A stretch of 64,000 nt of DNA from Candidatus Fraserbacteria bacterium (GTDB taxonomy: Bacteria > Bipolaricaulota > Bipolaricaulia > RBG-16-55-9 > JAJCYT01): the NCBI GenBank assembly GCA_029262795.1, contig JAJCYT010000030.1, positions 62,001 to 126,000 on the forward strand. Direction: 5' to 3'. A program made the position numbers and the translations under genes. Of this stretch, positions 55,700-63,772 are shown in pieces (the stretch's first letter is position 1; every line of letters begins with the position of its first letter). The notes below the pieces were generated by a model. That model had not been told where the DNA came from, ran no database searches, and was given only the letters and a program-made list of their open reading frames with translations.

Positions 55700-56734
55700 G
55701 TGGTGAAATCGCAGAAATGGCTCCAGGAAACAAGAACGCTGGGAACCACCGCAGGAGGCAGCACCTACATGATCACCCTGCCCAAAGGGTGGGTCGAACG
55801 CTTTAAACTCAATAAAGGGGATGAGCTGACGTTGAGCTTGGTCGGGCTTGGCATTTACCTAAACCTGGAACCGGAAAGTCCAGAAGCTTCCACCACCACC
55901 CAATTTGAAATTGATGAAAAACTCGAAGGGGACGCACTGGCTAGAACCCTCATCTCACGTTATATTGCCGGATTCAACGTGATTGAGGTTTCGGGCAACA
56001 TGTCGCCAGAACAACGATCTGACATTCGTAATACGGTGCAACGTTTGATTGGGGCCGAAATTCTTCAGGAAACATCCGAATTTTTGTTGATTCATATTTT
56101 ACGCGATCCCCAAGTGTTGTCCGTGGAGCAATTGTTGGATTACATCAACGACAATGTTACCGGTATGCTCAAAGACGCGCCCATGAGTCTGCTTGAAAAT
56201 GATCGCGAAAAAGCCATCAGTGTGGTGCAACGCGATGAGCGCGTGGATCGTTTCTATCTTTTATTGTCGCGACGCCTCTATGCTGCATTGCGCAATCCAT
56301 TGGCAGAAGTGGAGCACAAAATTTCCCGTGTTGATTTCTTCAACACCCACAACGTTGCTCGCCAGCTTGAGCGAGTTGCTGACCATGCAGTGAAAATTGG
56401 CGAAGCAGCAATTGCCCTCATTGACGGAGAACGCATCTTCAACAGCAAAATGCAACAATTGTTAGAAAAAGCCAGCAATGCTGTTCAGGATTTTTTACAC
56501 CAAGTGATGACAGCGTTTCTCAATTTCGATAGCGATGCTGCCCACCTCGCCTTTCACGCCAAGCCGGAAGTTGAAGCTCTCATCAGCGAATTTGACCGTC
56601 AGCTGGTCGATGTCGATGATGTTCATTTAGCCTACCATCTGGGCATCGTGGCCGACAGCATCAGTCGCGTCAACGACTATGCGGCCAACATTGCAGAAGT
56701 TGCCCTAAACGCAGTGGCACTTCAGGAAAAATAA
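55700..56734 (+). CDS. AbrB/SpoVT-type DNA-binding domain fused to PhoU domains (phosphate uptake regulator)
   Basis: A roughly 344-residue regulator. Residues about 10-55 form a swapped-hairpin AbrB/MazE-like domain (TLGTTAGGSTYMITLPKGWV, then LNKGDELTL). The rest contains two PhoU-type helical bundles, with NVARQLERVADHAVKIGEAA and ADSISRVNDYAANIAEVA. This layout is best known in archaea, where such proteins are annotated as phosphate uptake regulators; in bacteria it is uncommon. It is divergent from pstS and should bind the intergenic palindromes. Start choice: ATG 55688 lacks a ribosome site, while GGAGG (55690-55694) points to GTG 55700 or GTG 55703. The convergent terminator at 57003 may end its transcript. 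Confidence 0.88.
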   Translation: MVKSQKWLQETRTLGTTAGGSTYMITLPKGWVERFKLNKGDELTLSLVGLGIYLNLEPESPEASTTTQFEIDEKLEGDALARTLISRYIAGFNVIEVSGNMSPEQRSDIRNTVQRLIGAEILQETSEFLLIHILRDPQVLSVEQLLDYINDNVTGMLKDAPMSLLENDREKAISVVQRDERVDRFYLLLSRRLYAALRNPLAEVEHKISRVDFFNTHNVARQLERVADHAVKIGEAAIALIDGERIFNSKMQQLLEKASNAVQDFLHQVMTAFLNFDSDAAHLAFHAKPEVEALISEFDRQLVDVDDVHLAYHLGIVADSISRVNDYAANIAEVALNAVALQEK

Positions 56735-56769
56735 TTGAGCAATCGAATAAAGAAATAGGGGATTTTCTA

Positions 56770-56830
56770 ACCCCCAACCCCCTTTCAAAGGGGACGCTTC
56801 TTTAAGGAAGCGGGGCGCGATGAGTTTTTT
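56770..56830. repeat. Intergenic C-rich palindromic element (copy A)
   Basis: The element begins ACCCCCAACCCCCTTT, then AAAGGGG, and ends with a hairpin CGCTTC/GAAGCG (56795-56812) and CGATGAG. Copy B at 58898 shares the CCCCCAACCCCCTTT core, the AAAGGGG arm and the CGATGAG end, but lacks the second hairpin. Confidence 0.55.
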
Positions 56831-57002
56831 GGAATTTGTTTTATGCACGTTTTATTTTTCTATGAGGTAGGCGTTTTACAGGTTTAGCAGCTTGTAGGGC
56901 GTTGGTTTCGTGTGGATGGGCATCCGTTGTCCCATCTAGCACGTTAAAAAATGTATCAAATTCAGAATTCGTATTCGTTCATTAAACAGCGCAATAAAAG
57001 GG

Positions 57003-57032
57003 AAAGGGGCAAGCATCTGCTTGCCCCTTTTT
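57003..57032. terminator. Bidirectional intrinsic terminator
   Basis: A 13-base stem (57003-57015 with 57018-57030) is followed on the plus strand by a T run. On the minus strand it lies 36 bases after the lipoprotein stop and is followed by CCCTTTTATT. It separates two convergent genes. Confidence 0.8.
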
Positions 57033-57067
57033 ATCAAAAACTACGATTTGTTTCTTATGAATTGAAT

Positions 57068-57517
57068 CTAGCGAACTTCCAACGGCGAAACCAATTCGAG
57101 CTGTTCACTGTCGCTGCCGCCCAGAGGCTTGGCGCGGGAAAAGCCAGAGATTGGGAAATCACCAGATTGATCACTGGCTTTGAGTGTGTAGTTCAGTTCC
57201 AGAACATCGCCAGCACCAGCATTGGCCAGGAAGTCGGTGGTGTCTCCGGAAATGACTTGAAATCCGCTAGGCGCCTGCTCCGAGATACCCAATAGTTCCA
57301 AATCCTGTTTGGCTTCTACCGTAACCTTCACTGAGAAAACGACGTTTTTGCTTACTGCGGCCAAAGCAGTTCGGGTGAAGATCACCCAGTCATTTTCAAC
57401 TGTTAACACCACGGGATCAGTAGGTAGGGGGATTGAAGGTGCTTCCTTTTTAAACAGATCACAACCGCTTAATCCCAATAACACAACTGCCCAAAGAATC
57501 ACAAATTTTACCTTCAT
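57068..57517 (-). CDS. Small lipoprotein of unknown function
   Basis: A 149-residue lipoprotein with a signal and lipobox LSGC (Cys19), then a Pro-rich linker and a single beta-sandwich-like domain (VVFSVKVTVEAKQDLELLGISE, VLELNYTLKA). The domain looks like a small Ig-like or DUF11-like module, but I cannot name a family. GAGGAG lies eight bases before the ATG. It is 58 bases downstream of the Pus10 gene with no terminator between them, so it is probably in that transcript. A strong terminator follows. Confidence 0.78.
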   Translation of the reverse strand: MKVKFVILWAVVLLGLSGCDLFKKEAPSIPLPTDPVVLTVENDWVIFTRTALAAVSKNVVFSVKVTVEAKQDLELLGISEQAPSGFQVISGDTTDFLANAGAGDVLELNYTLKASDQSGDFPISGFSRAKPLGGSDSEQLELVSPLEVR

Positions 57518-57575
57518 AAATGTCTCCTCTGCACTCTTAAAATTCCAGAAATAGTTTAACCCACGAACGAAGCAA

Positions 57576-58814
57576 TCACAAGAATTTGCCCAAGATATCC
57601 GTCACATCCAATGCCGTCACCAAAGCTGGGGTGCTCAGTTTTTCAGCCAGGCTGGGCATGGTTCGGCCTTCATCCCCCGAAATTAATTCTTTCACATACA
57701 GCCCACCAGAGCAACGCAACTGAATGTCCGCTGTGTTGGCGTCAATCCAGTTGCCTTTCATCTCAAACAGTTCACGTTTTCTGACCAAATCAGCACGCCG
57801 ATGCGCAACACGATTTGGCGTTTGCTGTTCAATCTTGCCGATCAAACCATTGATGGCTTGTTGTAATTGTGCCTCTGTGATTTCAGTTTCAAAGGATACC
57901 CGCACGCGATAACATTTTTCCGCTTTTTTCTCTTTAATCTGTCCCACCAGTTTTCCAACCACGGGTTGTAGATCCAGAACTTCCACATTGCCAGCAGCTT
58001 TTTCATTGATGTGTTCAGTCAATTCAGGCCAGTCAAAGAATCGTTTTTTTGGCGCTTTGATCTCGATGATAAATGGCCGCCCACCGCCGAGCATGAGTGC
58101 ATCAATATCCTCCCGCCCTGCGCCATGAAGGGTGTAGCTTTCACCATGACAAAGTGCATTAAGCGGCTTTCCAATATAAGATTCCACACTGTTTGGATAT
58201 TGATCTCCGGTGTCGTTACAGTCTTGACAGCCCTTGCCTTTACATGCGCTGCAGGGCCAGTGGGTTTGTGGGATACCACGAACCAGTTTTCGATAGCGTC
58301 CAAACACATAAAGCGGATTGACCTGCAATGACAACTTGTCCCAGGTGAGGTCGAGGTTGACGACCAGATCAGGGTTTTGAAAATCGACATCCACCTCGCG
58401 ATGTTGGTGTGCCTGAACCACTTCTCCAAACGCTTTGCCGACGGTTCTGTTGTAACTCTGCTTAAACGGTTCGCCTTGGGTGAGGCCAAGTTGCTCGCGC
58501 AGTTCGGCTTCGGCATCGCTCAAAAATTGTGGGGCGCGGGTACCCATTAGGTAGGTATTGAACTCATGATCGGCCAATTGTTCGTAAGCCAGATTAGCCC
58601 ATTTTTCTATGTGATCGAATTGATTCAGGCAAAGGGGGCACAACTCAGTTTGAGTGTAGGTATTATTGTTTTGCAAACATAAAGCAATGCGTAATGCTTG
58701 CCCGCGCTGTGCATTGCTCAGACCATGACCCAGTTTGGCGAACTGACGACCCAAGCAGTCGTCACACAAATCACGATTTTGCAGCAACGCGGCTGCTTGA
58801 TCCAATACCGACAT
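57576..58814 (-). CDS. tRNA pseudouridine synthase Pus10 (archaeal/eukaryotic type)
   Basis: Pus10 makes pseudouridine 54 and/or 55 in the tRNA T-loop in archaea and some eukaryotes; most bacteria use TruB for 55. The 412-residue protein has all the Pus10 parts: an N-terminal zinc site CDDC (17-20) with CPLC (59-62), a THUMP-like region, a middle CSAC...CQDC zinc motif (188-199), and the catalytic patch GAGREDIDALMLGGGRPF with Asp236. The C-terminal half includes YRVRVSFETEITEAQLQQ and CSGGLYVKELISGD. The length fits archaeal members. No ribosome site precedes ATG 58812-58814, but TATGAT ends seven bases upstream, so the mRNA is probably leaderless. The lipoprotein gene follows 58 bases downstream. 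Confidence 0.92.
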   Translation of the reverse strand: MSVLDQAAALLQNRDLCDDCLGRQFAKLGHGLSNAQRGQALRIALCLQNNNTYTQTELCPLCLNQFDHIEKWANLAYEQLADHEFNTYLMGTRAPQFLSDAEAELREQLGLTQGEPFKQSYNRTVGKAFGEVVQAHQHREVDVDFQNPDLVVNLDLTWDKLSLQVNPLYVFGRYRKLVRGIPQTHWPCSACKGKGCQDCNDTGDQYPNSVESYIGKPLNALCHGESYTLHGAGREDIDALMLGGGRPFIIEIKAPKKRFFDWPELTEHINEKAAGNVEVLDLQPVVGKLVGQIKEKKAEKCYRVRVSFETEITEAQLQQAINGLIGKIEQQTPNRVAHRRADLVRKRELFEMKGNWIDANTADIQLRCSGGLYVKELISGDEGRTMPSLAEKLSTPALVTALDVTDILGKFL

Positions 58815-58821
58815 GTGTTAG

Positions 58822-58849
58822 ATCATATCAATTTTGATTGGGTTTTAAA
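58822..58849 (-). promoter_or_regulatory. Putative leaderless promoter of the Pus10 gene
   Basis: The minus strand has TTTAAA (58844-58849), 16 bases, TATGAT (58822-58827), then seven bases to the ATG. This repeats the CoA-transferase arrangement exactly in spacing. Confidence 0.5.
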
Positions 58850-58897
58850 GGTGTTTTTTTATTTAAGGGATTTATATGGAGATTAATAGGAAAGGCT

Positions 58898-58940
58898 CTA
58901 ATCCCCCAACCCCCTTTACATAAAGGGGGCTACGATGAGA
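58898..58940. repeat. Intergenic C-rich palindromic element (copy B)
   Basis: CCCCCTTT (58910-58917) pairs with AAAGGGGG (58922-58929) across a four-base loop. It is preceded by CCCCCAA and followed by TACGATGAG, as in copy A. It is not followed by a T run, so it is not an obvious terminator. Confidence 0.55.
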
Positions 58941-59042
58941 TTGCATAATTTATTCTGATAATAGAATGGTATTCCAGATGAAAGTAGAAATAAGAACTCT
59001 AACTTTCGTGATACGAGTAGGAAATGTTAACTAAAAAATCTT

Positions 59043-59516
59043 TTAGAAGCCGCAGCCAAAACCAACCTGAAAACTGGTCAGGAACAGGAAGCGTGCTTCC
59101 AAATTCAGATTACAATCATCGATACCCGTCGAGTAACCGATCATAAAGTTGGTGATAGGGCGCGGTAAAAAGTCTGATACCATGAGGCCAAATCCTACAT
59201 AAGCCAAATCCGGTTCACGTCTTGGATCGCCCCAAATCAGGTCGAAACCACCAGCCAGTCGAGGCGTGTCTTCGGCAAAATACACCTGACCCCAAGGTCG
59301 AGCGTGCAAAGACCAAATCCAGCTAAAACGGGCATAGCCGCCCACACCCGCCAGCATCGGGGCTGCGGAAAGTTCTCTTAAAACTCCAATGGGGAGAAAA
59401 CTATCAAAGTTTGTGGATGCGGAAAACCCCCACTCATTTTCTGGAAACGCCGACACATCGTTGTGCGTTGCCAGCACCAGAAAAGCAAAGGCAAGAACCA
59501 CCATCAACAATCGCAT
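59043..59516 (-). CDS. Small secreted, probably beta-rich envelope protein
   Basis: A 157-residue exported protein with a signal peptide (residues 1-23). The mature region is rich in aromatic residues and Gly with alternating hydrophobics (GGYARFSWIWSLHARPWGQVYF, LAYVGFGLMVSDF) and ends with VGFGCGF. The aromatic last residue and strand pattern are like small outer-membrane barrels, which would fit a diderm, but this is a guess. ATG 59514-59516 has AGGAGG eight bases upstream and is preferred over the longer reading. A TGCTATGAT extended -10 lies about 40 bases before the start. I do not recognise the family. Confidence 0.7.
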   Translation of the reverse strand: MRLLMVVLAFAFLVLATHNDVSAFPENEWGFSASTNFDSFLPIGVLRELSAAPMLAGVGGYARFSWIWSLHARPWGQVYFAEDTPRLAGGFDLIWGDPRREPDLAYVGFGLMVSDFLPRPITNFMIGYSTGIDDCNLNLEARFLFLTSFQVGFGCGF

Positions 59517-59557
59517 CACTTTGGCCTCCTCAAACGTCATCAGACTAGCATTGACGT

Positions 59558-59566
59558 ATCATAGCA
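59558..59566 (-). promoter_or_regulatory. Extended -10 promoter of the small envelope protein gene
   Basis: The minus strand reads TGCTATGAT (59558-59566), a TGn-extended -10 box that can act without a good -35; none is visible. Confidence 0.45.
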
Positions 59567-59694
59567 TATTCATAAATTTTGGAACGAACACCATCTATTT
59601 ATTGAACACCGTTTTTGCCATCTTGTCTGGGATATGGACGACAATTTTCCCATGCAGAAAAAACGATGTTTTCCAGTGTTGAATCACTTTAAAT

Positions 59695-59712
59695 CGTATC
59701 TGATAAGATGCG
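59695..59712 (-). terminator. Weak terminator candidate after pfkA
   Basis: CGTATC (59695-59700) and GATGCG (59707-59712) form a six-base stem with one G-T pair. Only a short AT-rich stretch follows. Confidence 0.3.
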
Positions 59713-59718
59713 TCTATT

Positions 59719-60687
59719 TCAGCGTGACAACACATTGGCCAGATTGACCAGATTTGGATCGAGTGTTTTCTTTTGCGACAGAATTTGTGCTAAATTCTTA
59801 ATATCAACTTTATCTGCTTGCAAAGCCACCATCACACCCGACATGCCGGAATGAAGTTGCTCCACCGCTGCTGCGCCCAAGCGCCCTGCAAGCAGGCGAT
59901 CATAGGCAGTGGGGGTTCCGCCGCGTTGAATGTGACCCAATACGGTGACACGTACTTCAAATCCAGTGGTCTCAATTAGATGATCGGCCACAGATTGACC
60001 AGCGTGTTTCTCAGTGATCCCTTCGGCCACAATGATGATGGCATGTTTCTTTCCACGGTTGTAGCCATAACGAATTCGCTCGGCCAATTTGTTTAAATCA
60101 TACTTTAGCTCTGGAACCAAAACGGCTTCAGCGCCACCAGCAATACCAGCGAGCAAAGCCAGATACCCACAATCGCGCCCCATCACTTCAACCACAAATG
60201 CACGAGTGTGGGATGACGCCGTATCGCGCAAGCGGTCCACCGCACGAATAATGGTATTTAGAGCGGTATCCACACCGATAGCCATGTCTGTGCCATAAAT
60301 ATCGTTGTCAATGGTTGAGGGAACACCTACAACAGGAAGTCCCAACTGATGGATGCACAACGCTGCATTGAGTGACCCTTCACCACCAATCAGCACCAAA
60401 CCATCAATTCCTTTTGCACGCAGCCGATCAACGGCATCCTGCTGTACTTCTTTTTCGAAAAACGGTTCATAACGTGAACTTTGCAAAAACGTGCCGCCAC
60501 GCTCCAGGATGCTGCCCACGCCCGACAGATCGAGGGGTTGAATCTGATCCTCAAAAATCCCTAACAATCCCTGCTGAACACCGTATACTTCCAGCCCCAA
60601 CGCATCCCCTTGGCGGACCACCGCACGCACCGCCGCATTCATGCCGGGTGCATCGCCCCCGCCTGTCAATACCGCAATCCGTTTCAT
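59719..60687 (-). CDS. pfkA: 6-phosphofructokinase
   Basis: This enzyme phosphorylates fructose 6-phosphate in glycolysis. The 322-residue length and the GGGDAPGMNA start match the bacterial ATP-dependent type and let me use E. coli numbering. Two key motifs deviate. GGEGS (101-105) has Glu in place of Asp103, and PSTIDND (123-129) has Ser at position 124, where ATP enzymes have Gly and pyrophosphate enzymes have Lys. Gly104 argues for ATP. Asp127 and Asp129, MGRDCG (169-174) and the effector-region residues are present. GAGGAG lies 11 bases before the ATG. The donor is probably ATP but should be tested. Confidence 0.93.
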   Translation of the reverse strand: MKRIAVLTGGGDAPGMNAAVRAVVRQGDALGLEVYGVQQGLLGIFEDQIQPLDLSGVGSILERGGTFLQSSRYEPFFEKEVQQDAVDRLRAKGIDGLVLIGGEGSLNAALCIHQLGLPVVGVPSTIDNDIYGTDMAIGVDTALNTIIRAVDRLRDTASSHTRAFVVEVMGRDCGYLALLAGIAGGAEAVLVPELKYDLNKLAERIRYGYNRGKKHAIIIVAEGITEKHAGQSVADHLIETTGFEVRVTVLGHIQRGGTPTAYDRLLAGRLGAAAVEQLHSGMSGVMVALQADKVDIKNLAQILSQKKTLDPNLVNLANVLSR

Positions 60688-60842
60688 AAATGTAAAAGCT
60701 CCTCAAAAATCAAATAAACAGATAAAATGAACGCTCATTGTAGCGAATTTGGAGGCTTGATGCATTGGTTTTTACGGAAATATGGGAATTTTTTTATTGA
60801 AAATAGACAAATGGGAAAGTGGATTTGGTTTTCTCGAATACT

Positions 60843-60856
60843 AATACTGTAGTATT
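60843..60856. promoter_or_regulatory. AATACTGTAGTATT palindrome between the S8 protease and pfkA
   Basis: A perfect 14-base palindrome with an adjacent extra AATACT lies about 155 bases upstream of pfkA and 58 bases after the protease stop. It could be an operator, but no clear promoter could be placed next to it. Confidence 0.3.
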
Positions 60857-60913
60857 TTGCTGAGTATAGGTAAAATGGCTGTTCTGCTGGTAAAGACGTT
60901 CTTGATGCTAAAT

Positions 60914-63010
60914 TTATCGAAAACACCCTGAGGGGGCATCTTCTATGGCTGGAATAACAACTCGCCCCCACCCAAATTCGATGTCGAATCCTGGTTCGCC
61001 AAGATCAACCACAAAACATTCGATCATCTTTGCTATGATTTCGTCTGTGGTTAAAGTTGGGTCTTCTCCCAGAATCAGAGCAATAATGCCAGCCACTTGT
61101 GGTGCAGCAAACGATGTGCCTGAACCAGCATTGCCAAATCCGCCACCGGAAAGTGTGGTCCAGTTTGATTCCCCCATCGCTACAAAATCGAGCTCTTCAC
61201 CGTAATTGGAAAAATCACTTCTGGTGATTAAGTCAGATTTCAAAGAACCCACTGCAATAACAGAAGAATATGCTGCAGGAGAGTCGATTAAGTTTTCAGA
61301 ATCATTGCCGGTTGAGGCAACGATAATGGGAATTTTTCTGCCGTTTTGGGTTTGATCTTCAATCAGGCGATCTAATAAATGGCCATAATAACTTCTCAGG
61401 TCCGCTTCGTCTTGGGTGCTGCAGCCAGCACATCCCAAGCTCAAGTTAATCACATCTGCTTCTGCGGCAAAGGCGCCTTCAAGTGCGTGAGAGACAACAT
61501 TGTTGGAAGACACCACTTCTTCGCCTGAGAGGGCAAACACTTTGATCGGCAGGATATTGGCAGCTGGTGCGACACCTGTGCCGTTGAACTCATTGACTGA
61601 TCCTGCGGCAATGGTGCTGACCGCTGTTCCGTGGCCCAGTTCATCCTGCGCCGTATTATCATTGTCTTCTACGGGAGAGTAATCGAGTCCGTTGGGTGCG
61701 TCGGCATTGAAAATGATTTCGGGTGACCCTTCAAGCGGCAGTGTTAAATCTGCTCCAGTGTCAATAATAGCAATCGTGATGCCTGCTCCACGATTGGGAA
61801 AGAACGTGTCCCAGCCATCGGGCAATCCCAAATCTGTCAGCCACGGTTGGCTTGAAATCTTTGGGTCGGCCTGATGAGGTTTGATCACGTGGTTTAAGAA
61901 GGCATTTTCAACCCGATCATCCACATTGAGAAAATCCAGAGTTTGTTTGGTTTCGAATGGGCCTTTTTCCAAAAGTACGCCGCGCAGCATATTGACCGCA
62001 GGAAATTCAACTAGGGTTTCAAAATCAAATTCTTCTTTGAATTCCTCCAAAGCAGTTTCGTCCAGTGCCTCAGTCAAGAAGACCACAATTTCGCCGAGCA
62101 GAAAACCATTTTCCAAATCATCGTTGTCTGGATGGCGGTGTTGGCAGTTGCTATTCACATCGAGTGGTCGGGTCTCAGAAATGCCTTCAACGCGCACCTC
62201 GATACGGCCTTCAACGCCCTGTGGCACTCTGGCATGAATAATGAAAGGCAGCACTTTTACAATTTCAGCTTGTTGGTTGTCAATAAAAACAATGAGCGGT
62301 TTGTCCAGTTCATGAAATCTGAAGCCATGAATGTGGACAACTTTTTCAGGCCCCACACATCTTGGCGACACAAAACCGAGGGTGGGTTCATCTGGTAACG
62401 GAGGCAGATCAGCCACACCTCCGGGTGTTTCCGTTGGTGGAAGAGGGGGGGCAGCATCCACAATGCCTCTTTTAATATTGAAGCTGGCACTAATGGTACA
62501 GGTTGCAAATCGATCCATAGGGTCAGCTTTTGTTGTGTCACAGCCAGCGGTGACACGGACAGGGAGCATGTCGAAATCGGCCAGACTGCCCAAGGGGTGG
62601 GTGCTGTTCACAGTGCCAGCAACGTGACTTACAGGGGCTGGACCTGGAGGAGGTAAAGGCAGGTTGAACAATTCACCAAGAATTTCTACAGACAATTTTG
62701 CCTCTGGTATGCCTTGCCGGTTGGTGTTGATGGATATGTCATATTCCACAACGATGAGTGCTTGACCTGAACGGCTGACACAATCGGCAGAAAGCCTGGG
62801 AACATCATCAACTTTGCTGGTTTTTTCTTCATCATTCATGCCAACGACCAGAGAAAGATTTAACAAGGAATCAGGAATGGATTGCGGGCATGAGTTAACC
62901 GGCGTTTGTGCAGACAAACGAGGTGAGATCGAAAACTGCTGGAGTATCAGGATGATAACTACAATGGCCAAAAATCTATAATTTTCTGTGAATTTGCGAA
63001 TGCCCATCAT
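60914..63010 (-). CDS. Secreted subtilisin-like (S8) serine protease with IPT/TIG-like domain
   Basis: A 698-residue exported protease. Residues 1-34 are a signal peptide. Residues about 40-185 are a beta-rich region of unknown family. A Pro-rich linker leads to an IPT/TIG-like domain (about 210-280, LGFVSPRCVGPEKVVHIHGF). Residues about 300-380 look like a fervidolysin-type propeptide. The S8 domain (about 395-690) has the full triad: Asp417 (AIIDTGAD), His460 (GHGTAVSTIAAG) and Ser633 (GTSFAAPQVAG), with Asn569 for the oxyanion hole. It should be active after removal of the propeptide. The ATG follows GGTGGG at 11 bases. It is 55 bases downstream of the response regulator and may belong to that operon. 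Confidence 0.92.
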   Translation of the reverse strand: MMGIRKFTENYRFLAIVVIILILQQFSISPRLSAQTPVNSCPQSIPDSLLNLSLVVGMNDEEKTSKVDDVPRLSADCVSRSGQALIVVEYDISINTNRQGIPEAKLSVEILGELFNLPLPPPGPAPVSHVAGTVNSTHPLGSLADFDMLPVRVTAGCDTTKADPMDRFATCTISASFNIKRGIVDAAPPLPPTETPGGVADLPPLPDEPTLGFVSPRCVGPEKVVHIHGFRFHELDKPLIVFIDNQQAEIVKVLPFIIHARVPQGVEGRIEVRVEGISETRPLDVNSNCQHRHPDNDDLENGFLLGEIVVFLTEALDETALEEFKEEFDFETLVEFPAVNMLRGVLLEKGPFETKQTLDFLNVDDRVENAFLNHVIKPHQADPKISSQPWLTDLGLPDGWDTFFPNRGAGITIAIIDTGADLTLPLEGSPEIIFNADAPNGLDYSPVEDNDNTAQDELGHGTAVSTIAAGSVNEFNGTGVAPAANILPIKVFALSGEEVVSSNNVVSHALEGAFAAEADVINLSLGCAGCSTQDEADLRSYYGHLLDRLIEDQTQNGRKIPIIVASTGNDSENLIDSPAAYSSVIAVGSLKSDLITRSDFSNYGEELDFVAMGESNWTTLSGGGFGNAGSGTSFAAPQVAGIIALILGEDPTLTTDEIIAKMIECFVVDLGEPGFDIEFGWGRVVIPAIEDAPSGCFR

Positions 63011-63065
63011 AAAAATCCCACCGCCTAATTAAGCTCCAATAATGTAATAGTACCTTTTAAAGCGC

Positions 63066-63746
63066 TCAGCTAGACGTTGCCAACTTATAACCAAACCCTC
63101 TAACGGTAATCACAAGGTCGGGGCTTTCGGCGTCGGTTTCGATTTTGTTTCGCAAGAGATAGATGTATTTTTTGACATCTTCGCTCGATGCGAAATGGCT
63201 GTCGGCCCAGATGACGTCCAGCACTTCCTGATGTGAAAATACTTTGCCTGGTTTACTGGCCAGAAGTTTCAATAGATCGTATTCCTTGGGAGACAGTTCG
63301 ACCACTTCGCCGCGCACCTGGACTTGTTTCTTTTCGTCGTCGATGTCGATGTCCTTGAGTTGAATGGACTGGTTGGTTTCACCCTGATAACGACGTGTGA
63401 CGGCTTCGATGCGGGCCACCACTTCGAGCAGGTCAAACGGCTTGGTGATGTAATCGTCCACACCGGAGGATAATCCTCGCACTTTGTCTTCGGTGGTGTC
63501 TTTGGCGGTGAGCATGATCACAGGCACATCACTTTTTTCGCGGATGCGCTCTAACACCGTCCAGCCATCGAGCTTGGGCATCATCACATCCAGTAACACC
63601 AAGTCTGGGTTTTCCTTCTCAAATGCTTGCAATGCCTGCGCGCCATCGTCGGCTTCACTGACAATGTACTGTTTGGCAATCAGGAATTTTTTCAATAACT
63701 GTCTGGAATTTACATCATCTTCGGCAACCAAGATTTTCATTGTCAT
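63066..63746 (-). CDS. OmpR-family response regulator
   Basis: A 226-residue two-component regulator. The receiver domain has the acidic pocket (Glu9, Asp10, Asp11), the phosphoacceptor Asp53 in LLDVMMPKLDGW, the Thr in MLTAKD and the Lys in YITKPF. The C-terminal winged helix has ELSPKEYDLLKLLASKPGKVFS and VRGFGYKL, the usual DNA-recognition region. ATG 63744-63746 is chosen because GGAGG lies ten bases upstream. A TTG overlapping the kinase stop (63774-63776) is the alternative. It follows the histidine kinase and precedes the S8 protease, which may be its target. Confidence 0.93.
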   Translation of the reverse strand: MTMKILVAEDDVNSRQLLKKFLIAKQYIVSEADDGAQALQAFEKENPDLVLLDVMMPKLDGWTVLERIREKSDVPVIMLTAKDTTEDKVRGLSSGVDDYITKPFDLLEVVARIEAVTRRYQGETNQSIQLKDIDIDDEKKQVQVRGEVVELSPKEYDLLKLLASKPGKVFSHQEVLDVIWADSHFASSEDVKKYIYLLRNKIETDAESPDLVITVRGFGYKLATSS

Positions 63747-63772
63747 CGTCGTTTTTCCTCCATGTTGATCGC

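Larger units (their letters stand above)
56735..57067. other. Intergenic region between AbrB-PhoU and the lipoprotein gene
   Basis: This 333-base convergent gap holds the C-rich palindromic repeat at 56770-56830 and the terminator at 57003-57032. I see no gene in it: the only long ORF (from 56951) runs through the terminator and antisense to the lipoprotein. Confidence 0.6.
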
